Shown: one piece after another, positions 1-12,199 of the stretch
How the letters are laid out: each line of letters begins with the position of its first letter
Position numbering within the stretch: the first letter of the stretch is position 1
Assembly (NCBI RefSeq): GCF_002994745.2
Contig: NC_037094.1
Span: 2,774,001-2,838,000, forward strand
DNA length: 64,000 nucleotides
Source: Rosa chinensis
Lineage: Eukaryota > Streptophyta > Magnoliopsida > Rosales > Rosaceae
Direction: 5' to 3'
Notes under the pieces: model-generated
Told to the model about the DNA's origin: nothing
The model's database searches: none
What the model saw: only the letters and a program-made list of their open reading frames with translations
Made by a program: the position numbers and the translations under genes

Positions 1-467
1 AGGAGGGGGCAATACATGGTTAATAGACGTCTATTGGGGGGCAATACATGGCTGATAGTCGTCTATTGGGGGGCAATAGACGTCTATTGGGGGCAAAAAA
101 AACTTTCCGGTGGGTGGTAGCCGATGATCGGAATCCGGCGACCGGTGACCGGATTCCGGCGAAAATTGCCGGATTCCGGCGAAGTTGGCCGGAATCCGGC
201 GGCCGGTGACCGGAATCCGGCTGCCGGTGATCGGACTCCGGCCAAGTCCCCTATGGTTTCTCTCTCTTCCATTCTCTCTCTCTCTCTCTATAAGTAACAA
301 AGGTGAGGGTAAAATGGTATTAAAAAAATAATAAAAACAAAAAAAAAATCTTAATGGGGTAGTAGGGAAGACCTCCTTAGAGTGTTTTGAGTAAGAGGGA
401 ATTAAAAAAACTTAGTGGGGTAAGTGGGAAAAAAATCTCTAAAAATGGTGTAAATGGACAAAAACCC
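1..467. repeat. Right part of an unclassified repeat or transposon end
   Basis: The first 100 bases repeat a short unit three times, each with the palindrome AATAGACGTCTATT or a close variant followed by a G run. Bases 105-245 are built from many direct and inverted CCGGATTCCGGCGA-like words. From 300 the sequence becomes A-rich and ends at 467 in ACAAAAACCC. An end of that kind often marks a plant MITE or Mutator-like terminus, but the left end lies outside the window, so the class is inferred. The minus-strand ORFs here are composed of these repeats and do not look like genes. Confidence 0.45.
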
Positions 468-1195
468 TTTTTTTTTAGTCTTCTTGATGATAACATAATT
501 GTTTGCTCAAAACTATAACCCTATGCCCACAGGAAGGTTCAATTGTGGAAGCTCAATGTTTTGGATTCACTTGGTGAAATTGCTGAATTATAATCGCGGT
601 CAGAGAACGAGCTGCAATATCCTGTTAGCCGTTAAGGGCCCAAGCGGATTAGTACTTGGGCGTAACAAGATTTGGGATACCGCGAGTCCGCGACCAATCT
701 AAAAAAATTATAGGATTACTTTTGATACGCTTCTCTCAGATTGATTGCAGTGAGTCAATAACTATGAGATGTTTATATAAATTGTAATGATTACATATGT
801 TCGTAAATCATAATGAAAAGAAGTCATTTACCTGCTCTGAGAGAATACAAAAAACAATCCATAACATATATTGGTACACAAATGTGTTCACAAATAGTAG
901 ATATAACACATTCCACATTCCACATTCCATTACCACTTACTCAGTAAAATTTCAGTAATCTATAAATAAGTGATCTTTTACAACATTTTAGTTTTGTGAA
1001 AAACATAATTATAAAGGTGGTACACCGTACACGGAGTTTTATTCTATTACAAGATACAAAAACTAAGTAACATCGGTCACCAAAACCCCAAAGTAGCAGG
1101 GTTATTGCTGCCAAACACTAAAACAGAAAAACAAAGTTGACAATGAGAAGAAGTAAACTCATCACAAAAGTACATGGTCATTGACTCAAAATTGG
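468..1195. other. Intergenic, no gene recognised
   Basis: AT-rich sequence with no convincing coding region. The last ~200 bases are probably the 3' untranslated region of the minus-strand GST that ends at 1196. Confidence 0.5.
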
Positions 1196-2261
1196 TCAAG
1201 CTGTAGCAGACTTGAGGGCATTTTCCCTAAGGAACTTGAGGAAGGCCACCGTCTTTTCATGAGGAATCCGCGACTCTTTCAACGCAGGGATCTCAATCAG
1301 AGCTGTTATGCAGGAAACTACCAGCGGAGTCTTCTCGGAGTCGACAAACTTTAGGCCAAGGACTTCTTCCTGAGCTTCATATCCCCCGAAGTGTGCGAAA
1401 ATGACCAAATCTAGCAGTGTCACATTTTTGCTGTACTCATCTACTGAAGGAATGCCATCCGGGAACAAACCCTTGAGTCCAGTTTCAAGTAATTTTACCT
1501 TCTCAGACACTTCTTTGATGGCTTTCTCTTGTGCTTCTCCAATGGTTTTGACCACTAATAACATGGCCTCAAACACCTGCACCAAATTCAGAATCAGTTA
1601 TTTAATTTGTTCGAGTACGTACAATTACTTTTGCATGAATGATAAAGAAGTTTATGAAATTTGACATGGGTACAGTGAATATGTCTTATGTCCTTAACAC
1701 CATCTCAACTATTCATGTCACGTCTCTTTTAGGATTATCTTATTAAATGTGTTGTCATTTTTAAAATGAAAATGATTAAAAACATTAAGGTCAAAGTTAC
1801 GTGTCACTATAAATTAATGAAAAAATTACTAGAATCGATTGATTTACTAACATGTTAGTCATGTGAGGATGAGTGTCATAAAATAAAATAAACCAGTAAA
1901 GTGATGGTGGGAAACTAACAAACTTTAAACTCTAAAGTCTCACCTGCTGCATATAGCCAGCCCAGAAACGAATTTGGGATCGTTTGTATGGATCTTCTGG
2001 TAAAAGTTGAGGGCCAGTTTTCCAGGTTTCATCAATATATTCAATGATCACAAGAGACTCAGCAATGGCTTTCCCATTGTGGACAAGCACAGGAACCTTC
2101 TTATGAACAGGGTTGAACTTGAGGAGCAATGGACTTTTGTTACTCAAATCTTCTTCCACATATTCATAGGGTATACCCTTCACTTTGAGAGCAAATTCCA
2201 CCCTCTTTGTTAAGGGACTAGCCCACATTCCGTGTAGGATCACCTTGTCTTGCTCTGCCAT
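1196..2261 (-). CDS. Tau-class glutathione S-transferase, two exons
   Basis: Predicted 232-residue cytosolic tau GST, which conjugates glutathione to electrophilic substrates and usually acts in stress and xenobiotic responses. Exon 1 is 2261-1944 and exon 2 is 1576-1196. The intron has GT (CAG/GTGAGA) and AG (GGTGCAG) borders and is phase 0, giving ...GYMQQ/VFEAM. The N-terminal thioredoxin-like domain has the tau motif [13 protein letters not shown], with the catalytic Ser at residue 15, and the glutathione-site ES in the segment [17 protein letters not shown]. The C-terminal helical domain fills exon 2. I chose the ATG at 2261 because MAEQ matches the usual tau start; an in-frame ATG at 2276 would add five residues. 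The single intron position and length are typical of the family. It is one of a local cluster with the copies at 3554-4099 and 4457-5535. Confidence 0.93.
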
Positions 2262-2335
2262 TTCTCTTTGACTCACTTTTCTTCTTTCTTTCTTGTGGTT
2301 TTCGCTTGGATGCTTAGTTCATGTGCTATTAGCAG

Positions 2336-2344
2336 CTTATATAG
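2336..2344 (-). promoter_or_regulatory. Probable TATA box of the first GST gene
   Basis: Minus-strand CTATATAAG lies about 75 bases upstream of the GST start codon, a normal distance for a plant TATA box plus a short leader. Confidence 0.5.
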
Positions 2345-3394
2345 AGTTTTAGAGTGCAGGCCATTCCACTTTGCTTGGTCGAGAAGCCGATAGCAAAAAC
2401 TATCTTTAAAGAAGCCTTAATTAAATAGAGACGGTGACAGAAGCTTCTTGGTCCAAACAATTTAACCATCCTATTGACATTGAGTGTGTCATTGCATATG
2501 TATAGTTTCAAATGCTATTTTAACTTGTCTACATTCATTTCCAAAAGCATTCAAAGGCAAATTTCACTTGTCTACATTGCATTAACGAATACCGACAGCA
2601 TTCAAAAAATTCATGTATGGTAATTACTCGGTCAAGTATGATGGAATTTTATATTTAGAAAGGGTCACACAAGTTTCTTGGTCCAAACAATTTTACTATC
2701 TTATTGTAGGCCCTATTGTAATGGAATTCTATGCTCCGATTACCAACTACCTAACTACCGGGTTGATCAGTTCATTCAGTGCGTCATTGCACATGTATAT
2801 ATATATATAGTTCAAATGCTATTTTAACTCGTCTACTTTCATTTCTTTTATTTTTAATCTTTTAAATTAAAAAGGAAACTAAAAACCTAAAAATAAAAAG
2901 AATCCTAAAACAAATTTAAGACTAGCCTAAAGAAAAAATTAAATCACGAATCGGATAATGAAGACAATACATTTTGGCCTAAATCTGATAGGGCTCACTA
3001 AAGTGAGTCTTGAAGATCTCGTCGTTCATATTCTGGAAAGGTATCATGCGTCTCAAACGGACATTTTGGCCAAAAGTTGATCAAATCTGATTCACAATTA
3101 AAACCTGAATTTTTGAACGAGAAACCCGAAAAGTCCAAAACCAAATTTTCTTGGATATTGCAGCAGCTAGTAACCTCATTATGCGTGAATTACCTATTTT
3201 CCAATCACTATTCTTAATTTCACGCCGCTTCTTTATTTTTCTAATTTTCTTGCTAAACCAGACTCATTCTCGTCCTACATCAATTTCCAAAAGCATTCAA
3301 AGGCAAATTTGACTTTTCTTCATTGCATTAACGAAAGCATTTGAATAATGATCATAACAAGTAGCATATACATTTTACTGTACTGATAGTTGTC
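2345..3394. other. Intergenic with a duplicated short segment
   Basis: No gene recognised. A segment around 2535-2610 containing 'cattcaaaggcaaattt' and 'cattgcattaacgaa' recurs at about 3285-3345. A piece containing 'ttcaaatgctattttaac' occurs at 2507 and 2811. A (TA)n run lies at 2793-2809. The pattern fits an old duplication of GST-flanking DNA. Confidence 0.5.
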
Positions 3395-3445
3395 AAGAAT
3401 CTGTAAAGAGCTTGAGGAATGCCACCACTTTTTCATGAGGACCGG
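3395..3445 (-). pseudogene. Small remnant of a GST C-terminus
   Basis: Read on the minus strand this encodes PHEKVVAFLKLF, closely matching the [15 protein letters not shown] and [14 protein letters not shown] segments near the ends of the two intact GSTs. It then runs into a stop. Only about 50 bases are recognisable, so it is a relic of another tandem GST copy. Confidence 0.6.
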
Positions 3446-3553
3446 AATATGCGTCTTATTCACAAACAGAAATACAAAATCAAATTTCACAACAAGAAGA
3501 AGCAAACCGAATGACATTACGTACTACGTACATTGCTATCGACTCAATACTGG

Positions 3554-4099
3554 TCAAGCTGTAGTAGACTTTAGGGCATTTTCTCTAAATGCAATGAGGA
3601 AGGCTACCATCTTTTCATGAGGGTGACACGCCTCTTTCACCGCAGGTTTATCAATGGGAGGTGTTATGCAGGAAAATACCAGTGGAGTCTTCTCAGGGTC
3701 TATAAAATTTATGCCAAGAACTTCTTGCAGAGCTTCATATGTGCCAAAGCATGAGAACATGACCAACTCTGGTAGTGTCACATTTTTTCTAAACTCATCA
3801 GCTGATGAAGCAATGCCATCTAGGAACAAACCCTTGAGTCCCTCTTCAAGTAACTTTAATTTCTCAAACATTTCCTTGATAACTTTCTCTTGTGCTTCTT
3901 CACTGGTTTGACCACTAATACCAAGGCCTCAAATACCTGCAACACCTTAAGAACAAGTTCTTTACTTAGTTTGAGTACAGTGGACAACGATGAAATGTAA
4001 GGGGAGTTAGTGGCGGAATTAGGAATCTGTGATTGGGCAGGCACGTTGAAGAAGTAGCCCACATTCCATATAAGGTCACTTTGATTTGCTCTGCCATTT
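3554..4099 (-). pseudogene. Broken tau GST copy
   Basis: Exon 2 is recognisable (GLKGLFLDG, ..LGINFIDPEKTPLVFSC.., PHEKMVAFL) down to the stop at 3554. It is frameshifted near 3890-3910: VFEALVLVVKP is read in one frame and the rest in another. Exon 1 is reduced to its first ~14 codons (MAEQIKVTLYGMWA, from about 4099). These run straight into sequence equivalent to the intron, so most of the glutathione-binding domain is missing. It lies between the two intact GSTs in the same orientation, as expected for a decayed tandem duplicate. No functional enzyme can be made. Confidence 0.85.
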
Positions 4100-4456
4100 C
4101 ACTTACTTCTTTCCCATCTTTCTCTCCTATGGCTTTTGCTTGGATGCCGAGCTCCTGGTTTTGGTTTTGTTAGTCTTGCTGGATAGATTTTCTTAACTGT
4201 TCAATAGGATAAGATATCTACCCACAATGGGCCTGGTTGGAGTGAAATTAATCCACACTAGCAAACATCTGATAAGATCAGACTAGATGATTAGTCCACT
4301 GCTGCTCCTGAACATGGCCTACATATTTCTTTACTCATTATTACTTTTTGTTTCTGCCAAAAAACAGTAGGCAATAGCATTAGCCTTATTTAACCAAATT
4401 TGGGATACACTAACAAGTAGTAAAGATATTCAGTATTCTGACTATTCTCTACTTGG
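4100..4456. other. Spacer between GST copies
   Basis: AT-rich, no coding feature seen. It probably contains the promoter remnant of the broken GST and the 3' end of the next one. Confidence 0.5.
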
Positions 4457-5535
4457 TCAAGTATCTGAAGAAGAATTCATGGCCAATTTTCTAAAAAGCT
4501 TGACAGATGCCACCACTTTTTCATGAGGAATATGCAGCTCTTTCACCACAGGTAGCTCATTTATAGCTTTAATCCAGGAAAATATTACTGGTGTCTTCTC
4601 AGGGTCTATCACCTTTATGCCGAGGACTTGTTCATGAGCCTCATATGAATCAAAGACAGAAAACATGAGCACATCTAGTAGACCTACATTGATCTTGTTG
4701 TCAACCGACAAAGGAATCCCATCTGGGAATAAATCCTTCATTCCGTCTTCGAATAACTTCAATTGGTTATACAGTTGTTTGATGGCTTTCTGTTGTGCTT
4801 CTCCGTTGGTTCTGATCACTAAGACCAGGGCCTCAAATAACTGCAATACCAGCGAACAACAGCCACAAGTTTTTCAATTTACTAGCTTGAGGAAAAATCT
4901 AACTTAATCTTTGTTTGATCTGGTCTCGAACATAAGTTGAGGGTTTTCAGACAATCTACATAGTAATTTTTTTTTTTTTTTGGCCTCACGGAGCACCGGT
5001 AATTATATTAAGGAGCAAATCAAACACTACTTTTGGATAAATTAACTAAATACCAACATGATACTTTACAACCTAAATGATTTATAACTGCAATATTGTT
5101 ATTATACTCGTACTAGATCCTAAACTACTAGGAAATTTCCTCTAGAAATCCTAAACCAACTTTTTTCACAATACTATCAAGCAGGAATTGCTAAAAACTA
5201 CATATAAGTCTCACCTGTTGGTGCAGAAAGCTAGCCCAAAAGCGAACTCGGGCTCTTCTATATGGATCTTCTGGTAGAAGTTGAGGGCTAGTTTTCCAGG
5301 TTTCATCAATATACTCAAGGATGACAAGAGACTCAGCAAGAGGTTTTCCATTGTGGACAAGTACAGGAATCTTTTTGTGAACAGGGTTGTACTTGAGGAG
5401 CAATGGACTCATGTTCTTCAAATCTTCTTGCACAAACTCATAGGGTATGCCTTTGATTTTGAGGGCCATTTCCACCCTCTTAACATAAGGGCTAAGTCTG
5501 CTTCCATGGAGGATCACTCTGGTTTCCTCTGCCAT
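4457..5535 (-). CDS. Tau-class glutathione S-transferase, two exons
   Basis: Predicted 234-residue tau GST. Exon 1 is 5535-5215 ([11 protein letters not shown]...LHQQ) and exon 2 is 4840-4457 ([10 protein letters not shown]...SSSDT). The intron has GTGAGA and TTGCAG borders and is phase 0, the same position as in the first GST. The catalytic Ser is residue 15 in [12 protein letters not shown], and the ES glutathione-binding pair is in [16 protein letters not shown]. The C-terminal domain is complete and family-typical in length. Compared with the first GST the C-terminal half has diverged noticeably (for example [17 protein letters not shown]), suggesting different electrophile specificity. 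The 374-base intron includes a T run at about 4970. Confidence 0.93.
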
Positions 5536-5585
5536 CTCTCTCAGCTATTTGATGGTTAATCAGTTCATGCTAATTACCAGCTTAA

Positions 5586-5594
5586 TTAATATAG
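5586..5594 (-). promoter_or_regulatory. Probable TATA box of the upstream GST gene
   Basis: Minus-strand CTATATTAA sits about 50 bases upstream of the ATG at 5535. Confidence 0.4.
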
Positions 5595-5757
5595 AGCTTA
5601 AACCATTATTTAATAAATTCCTTAACTTGCTTGACCATTCTTCTGGTTAAAATTCTCTCAGTCAATGTTTTAGTAATTTAAAAACACAAGATAAGCAAGA
5701 CTTCCAAAAATATCTTCTAATATTTATTAGTTGCATATATATATATATATATGTGTG

Positions 5758-5972
5758 TGTTCAAGTAAATCCTAATTTATGTTTGGGCCAAACTCTAAGT
5801 TACTTGACCTAGTGGTAATAGAGTTAAATTAGAAGGATCTAGATTCCTATTCAATGTACGATTACTTTCCTTGTATGATTGAGATTCTATACATTGTAAT
5901 TCTCTATATAAAGAGGCTCCTATTGTCTATGAGAATACACAGCAAATTCATCTCAATTTCAGTTTCTCTACA
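5758..5972 (+). repeat. 5' LTR of the Copia element
   Basis: 215 bases, TG...CA ends. It contains CTCTATATAAAGAGG, a TATA box inside a short palindrome, about 60 bases from the 3' edge, which fits a short-R retroelement promoter. Confidence 0.92.
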
Positions 5973-6010
5973 ACACGTTATCAGCACGAAGCTCTAACCC
6001 TGAAACCCTA

Positions 6011-6295
6011 AATTCGTAACCTTCAAATCTCAGATACCACCACCACCCTCCTGAAGCGGCTGCTGCACCTTGAACCGCTGCTAGCTTTGTTAATTTTAAT
6101 TCCTCTGTTTCCAGACGAGCCCAGAAGAAAGAAGAAAAGAATGAGAAAACAGAATTCGTAACCTTCAAATCCCAGATACCACCACCACCCTCCTGAAGCG
6201 GCTGCTGCACCTTGAACCGCCGCCTGCTTTGTCAATTTTAATTCCCCTGTTTCCAGACGAGCCCAGAAGAAAGAAGAAAAGAAGGAGAAAAGAGA
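6011..6295 (+). repeat. Tandem duplication in the Copia leader
   Basis: A ~142-base unit beginning AATTCGTAACCTTCAAATC occurs at 6011 and again at 6153, with only a few differences. It encodes nothing convincing. It is followed by a purine-rich tract (6255-6480) that generates long low-complexity ORFs on both strands. Confidence 0.85.
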
Positions 6296-7113
6296 GAGAA
6301 ATGAGAGAGTCTCGGCCAAAGGAAGAAAAGAAAGAAGGAAGTGGGCCCAGAGAGAAAAAAAGAAAAAGAAAAAAAAGAAGTTGCCCACGTGCTGGGCAGA
6401 AGAAAAAAAAATAACAAAAGGGAGAAGGGCCTCGTGGTCCAGTCAGCAGAAGAGAAAGAAAAAAAAAGAGAGAAGGTTGCAGCCCAGTGGGCCTGGGCCG
6501 AAGCATGAAAAGAAAAAAGGGAGAGCCCAAGCAGCAGCTCAAGCCCAGAAGCCCCATCCTGCCACCTTAACTGCAACATCAGCACTACACGTCAGCAGCA
6601 GGACCCACTGCCACATCAGCAGAAGGACCCACTGCCACGTCAGCCTCCGGTCAACTACTTTTCCGGCCACTTCCGGAGACTTTTTCTGACCACTTTTTCA
6701 GGTCCAATTTTCCGGCGACCTATTTCGAAGTATTTTTTACTAAACATTCCCTTTTTTTTGGAGTTTTTAAATTTAATTTCTCTTCTTTTTCGGGGACTTG
6801 CAACCTTCCTTCTTCTACCCTCATTTCTTCATCATAGGGGAGACCTAATTAAGCCGAACTGTGGGGGTTTGTGCTCACTCCAAGCTTGGAGCTTGTTGAG
6901 ATCTCCAAACTTAGAGTTTGTAGAGAATTTATGATCGACCACTTACGTAATTGTTTCGATCTAATCCAGTATCTCTTGGAATTGAATTTCTTGGAAGCAA
7001 TTACGCTCAGAAATTCCTAATTTCTTGGAAGCGACTACGCTAAGAAATTTTATATGTTTTCGTGGTAACTTTTTCCACTCTGAAACTAACCATTTTTCTT
7101 GTTCTCTTTCAGG

Positions 7114-10100
7114 ATGAGTAACCTGAACAAATTAGACTTTGCTCCATTGGGAACAACTGGCTCTGAATATCACAAGTGGGTTCGTGATATCCGCCAGCAT
7201 CTCAAGGCCGATGGAATCTTGAATACGATTCTCGAGCCTAGCCAGGACGTGCTAACTGTTGAGCAAGCTCAAGCTTTGGAAGCAAATAGAGCAGCCTTAG
7301 AGGCAAATAAGGCGAAAGCCATCATCCTAATGAATCATCATATGGATGATTCGCTCCAGTACGAGAGTATGAATGAAGATAGATTTGGCAACGTCTGTGA
7401 CTCCCTACTTCCTGACCTAGAAGTGAGATGGCATAGCCTCCGCTTCTGTGATTTCAAGTCAGTTCTTGACTACAACTCGGAAGCACTTCGCATTAAATCC
7501 TTAATGGAATTCTGTGGTAAAGAGATCACAAATGCGATGTTGATTGAGAACACTCTCTCTACCTTCCTCATCTCTGCATTGATGGTTGCTAAGAACTATC
7601 GAATTACTGTTACTGCAGGACGGATCACAAGGTTTCATGAGCTCATTGGAGCTATGAATGTAGCTGAAAAGCATGACAACATCCTTGTCAAGAACTATAA
7701 TTTGAGATCCGTGGAAATAGAGCATATTCCCGAATCCAATTATAGTCACGCCCCTACGAGAAGGGGCTAAGAGCGAAACTCTAACCTTAGGGATACTTCT
7801 GGACTTTCGGGTCCATATAATCGCTCTACTTGGGAAGGTAATAGCCAAAATAGGTGAACACGGAACTGAAGAGGTAAACGTGGAAAGAGAGAGGGAGGCA
7901 ACGCCTCTAGCCATGTTGGTGGAGCCACCAACACTAAGAGCCATCTAAATGACGCTTTTAAAGCTCCTCAATCAATGGAGTTTGAGCAAAGAGATGTATG
8001 TTCTCGATATGGAGTGTCTGATCATTAGGCACACATTTGTAGAGCTCGTGAAGAAATTGTCACCGCCTACAACATATTGTGAAGCAAGAGAAGCTCACTA
8101 TATGGAACAAGAAAATCAAGAAGATGATCTAGAGTGAAGGGGTGAAGATTACAAATCTGGCTGGGATCAATAGATCGCCAATTCTGTTTAAGTCTTTATT
8201 TTTCCAAGAGATGTAATAGGCAATTACCGTATATTTTTGTGGTAAATGCCAATGGTTTGGTCTTTCTTCAAAGTAAGCTCACCCAAAGTAAGTGTGATGT
8301 CTAGGAAGGTTCTGAGATTAGTGGTACTTAAGCGAGCCTTGCTCTACCGACATCTCTCTACTCACCTGGTCATATTTATTTTGGAATTACCAAAAAAAGT
8401 TAGACGACTACCATTGTTTTGCATTAGCTAGCATTTTGGATTAGATTTTCTTTGGTCAAAGAAACAATGATGTAACTCCGTTGGCTTATGAATAAAAGTT
8501 CAAGTTCTTTTCTTTATGACTCCATTTTGATTCTAAGCATATGACTTTTGTGACTATGATGGCTGAGCCATCAATATTAATTTAAGGACATGGAATAGCC
8601 CAAGTTCCACTTGCCAAATGACACCTTAATTACTGTCATAGAAACTCTCTACGCTTCTAGGGAATAATCACACCTATGATTAGCCGACGGATTCCATGCG
8701 AAAATGCATGTAGAGAACGGAAATGAGTTCCTTTGCAATACCTCTAATGATTGCGAATAAAGGCGCATCTTAGAGAAGTTTATGTGTCTCTCTAGTGGAC
8801 TTTATGTCACTATTCGAGCTATTAAATCCAATAAAGTTACGAGAGAAGATCTCTTGGATTTAGACACATATTGGCTTTGTCACAACAGGATAGGTCATCT
8901 TGGCCATGATATGATGATCCGTCTACTAAAGACTTCACATGGACATCATTTCTTTCGAGCGAAATGAAACATGAATCAAAAGTTGATTTCTGGACTAAGT
9001 GTGACCGACGCAGCTGCCTAGGGCACCGCCTCCTTCCACCACCAGCCTAGGGCTGGCACAGTCCCTATCCATAACGCCATGGATAGCGTCCATTATGGAG
9101 ATGGCGCCTCAGGTGATGCTGCAATCACCAACTTGCTTCAAATAGCGTTTCAAACACTCAGGCCTAACCAAAATACTCATTGGTTGCTTCTAAAGCCTCT
9201 CGCTCGTTTTACAAAGCCCGTTCTTTAGGGAAATTAGGACTAAGACCGTCCTATGCAAAGGAAATGAACGTACTCTTTCTGTTCTTATATAGAATCCATG
9301 GGGATTTTGTGGATTGATTCAACCAACTTGCGGACGCTTAAATATTTCATGATGTTGGTTGACACGCAAACATGTTGGTCACGTGTTATGCCATTGTCCA
9401 CCTATAAATGCTGCTTATGCTACACTCCTAGCACATATCATATGACAACGGGCTCACCCCCCATATCATCTTATTCAGTCAATTGGATTTGACTATGCTA
9501 GAGAGTTTACATCGAAAGACTTTCGATGGATATTGCAATGGGACTGATGTTGGACATCATATTCCCATGTAGACACCCAAATGGTCTTGCGGAAATGACT
9601 ACGATGATAGTCAGGACATTGGTAATGTGCACCAATCTCCTTATATCTGCTTGGGGTAATGCAATATTGCATACAGCTATGCAAATTCGTCTACGACTCA
9701 CAGCCACTCAATCTAGCTCCGCGTTACAGCTACTGACTGGGTACATGTATCGTACTTACGCATCTTTGAGTATGCCACTTATGTGCTAATTGCGCCGCCA
9801 CAGCGCTCTATGATGGGTCCTTATAAATGAATGGCCAACTACGTTGGATTTGAGATTTCGACAATCGTCCGCCACTTAATGCCCTTGCTAGGCGATCTCC
9901 TTACCGCTAGATTTGCGGATGTCACTTTGATGAGACAGTCTTCTGGTCGTTAGGGGGAGGTAAGAACACGGATGTTCAGCAGGAACGACAAGAATTGTCA
10001 TAGTCTGTCCCCACTATGTCTCATCTCGATCTATGTTAAAGTGGCGAGATCACAAAAATATGCTGCAAACATGCCTGCAAGGAAGGACGTCCCTATGAAA

Positions 10101-11990
10101 GGACGCAGCGCCACCCTACACGGAGGTAGGCATGGCGCCAATGCCAAAGAGAGTGGCACTCTGGCGTTACAGGCCATGGCCCCAGCTAGGATGCGTGGGA
10201 GGCCCGTAGGTTCGAAGGACACTTTGGCACATTCCAATCCTTTGATCATCAAGACTCAAAATCGGTCTCATGAGAATCTTCCGTGTTAGGGTTATCGTTG
10301 GGGGACGCCTCAACGTCAGAACTTATTCCAGAGAATATAGAGCTCTATGAAACTTACACTAGTGTACATGAGACATGGGATAGAAACTCTATCATAATTG
10401 ATGATGTAGTTGCGCATTTTGTTTCACATGAGTTTGTTGAGTCAGATGATATCGAACCACGCTCCGTTGATGAATGAATGCCAATGTAGAGAAATTTGGC
10501 CTAAATGGAAAGATGCGATCCATGTTAAGATGGATTCTCTAACGAAGAGGAAGGTTTTCGAGCTAGTGATACCAACACCTCCTAACATAAAACCTGTTGA
10601 CTAATGGGTCTTCGTTAGAAAGCATAGTGAGAAAAAGAGATGGTAATCTCGCCTTATGGCGCAAGGCTTCTCATAAAACGCCCTGAAATCGACTACGATG
10701 AGACATATCTCTCGTAATGGATGTCATTTCACTCCACTATCCTATCAGTTTGGTAGTTTCCAAATAACTGAACATGTAGATTACAAATGTGGTCACTACG
10801 TATCTCTATAGGGATCTAGATACAGAATATACATGAAGGTTCATGGTGAACTTCATTTACCCAAGTCAAGTGGCTCTAGACCACGGAACACGTTTACAAA
10901 GAGGTTGAAACGCTCGCTAAAATGACTACTTGATTGGGAAGGGATATGCCCACGCGTTTCCATGACAAGTTTTGGATTCCATCGCTGTTCATGTTAGAGA
11001 TGATCTTCATTAGAAGCCCTTAAAGAGTTAATCGAAACCGTTGAACACTTGAAATCCGATTTTGAGATGAAGGATTATGGGAGAACACGATTATGTCTCA
11101 GTTTGGAACTTGAGCATCGTGTCGATAGATGCTTAGGCATTTTGACAAGGTCAAACCTTCAAGCACCCCTATGATCGTCCATAGTCTTGATCCTAAAAAG
11201 GATCCTCTTCGTCTGAAGGATGATGACGAAGATGTGCTAGAGGCAGAAGTGCCTTACTTGAGTATAATAAGCGCATTATTGTACTTAGCTCAATGCACAG
11301 GACCAGACATCTCGTTTGTAGTAAACTTGTTAGCTAAGGTATAACTCTGCACCAACGTGACGCCATTTTGATTGGTGTAAAGGATATCTTTTAGTACTTG
11401 AGATGTACGATTGATATGGGCTTGTTCTATCCCTACAGAGAGAAGATCGATTCAAACCCATCACATACCAGAAATGCCTCCAACGCTGCCTACGTTCTCT
11501 ATCCCCATCCCAAAACGATATAAGTGTTTTGGAAGGTTTTGTTGATACTGGGTGCCTCTCTGACCCACACAAAGGTCGCTCCCAAACTGGTTAAGTGTTT
11601 ACCATGGGAAATGACCGTGATATCTTGGAGGTCTACATAACAGACCGTAGTCGCTATATCTTCGAACCATGCAGAGATTATTGCTCTTCATGAAGTGGTT
11701 CGTGAATGTTTATGGATTGGATCTATAATCATGCATGTTCGAACAATTGTGGTTTGAAGTCTACCACAAGATGGGCCTACGAGCATTTAGGATAATCCTG
11801 TTCATTTTGAACAAATGAAGCAAGGCTACATCAAAAGCGACAACACCAAGCATAATCAGCAACAATAGACTCACCTCAAATACCAAAGTGAACTAGGTTT
11901 GATCTGAGGATAATATGGCAGACTTGTTTACTAAGTCATTGCCCAAATCCACGTTCGAGAAACATGTGGCAAGAATTGGCTTGCGGAGAT
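7114..11990 (+). pseudogene. Decayed Copia gag-pol
   Basis: The gag ORF starts at 7114 (MSNLNKLDFAPLGTTG, then YHKWVRDIRQHLKADG) and runs 219 codons to a stop at 7770. This is the usual start of a plant Copia gag, but it ends before the zinc knuckle. Later domains survive only as short frames. A GAG-pre-integrase piece is at 8782-8967 (YWLCHNRIGHLGHDMMIRLL) and an integrase-core piece near 9298. Reverse-transcriptase pieces lie at 10499-10604 (WPKWKDAIHVKMDSL) and 11129-11344 (PYLSIISALLYLAQCTGPDI). An RNase H tail is near 11925 (DLFTKSLP). Many stops and frameshifts separate them, so no active polyprotein can be made. Confidence 0.88.
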
Positions 11991-12199
11991 TATCTGAACT
12001 CCCATGATTGTAGTCATCAGGGGGAGACGCAGACATCAGGGGGAGATGTCTACATGTTCACCTCGAAACGTGAATGGTGTGTTGTGCTCTTTTTCCCCTT
12101 CGACCGAGGTTATTTTTGTCCCACTGAGTTTTTGTTACTAGGCAAGGTTTTTAACGAGGCAACGAGAGAAGCACCGCGTTTGGGCAACACAAGGGGGAG

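Noticed and set aside
600..700. Stretch with CCGTTAAGGGCCCAAGCGG and GTACTTGGGCG resembling part of a 5S rRNA or other structured RNA
   Set aside because: The similarity is patchy and the order does not follow 5S rRNA convincingly, unlike 14081-14198.
6023..6689. Several overlapping long ORFs on both strands
   Set aside because: They are produced by the purine-rich Copia leader and its 142-base duplication; composition is low-complexity.
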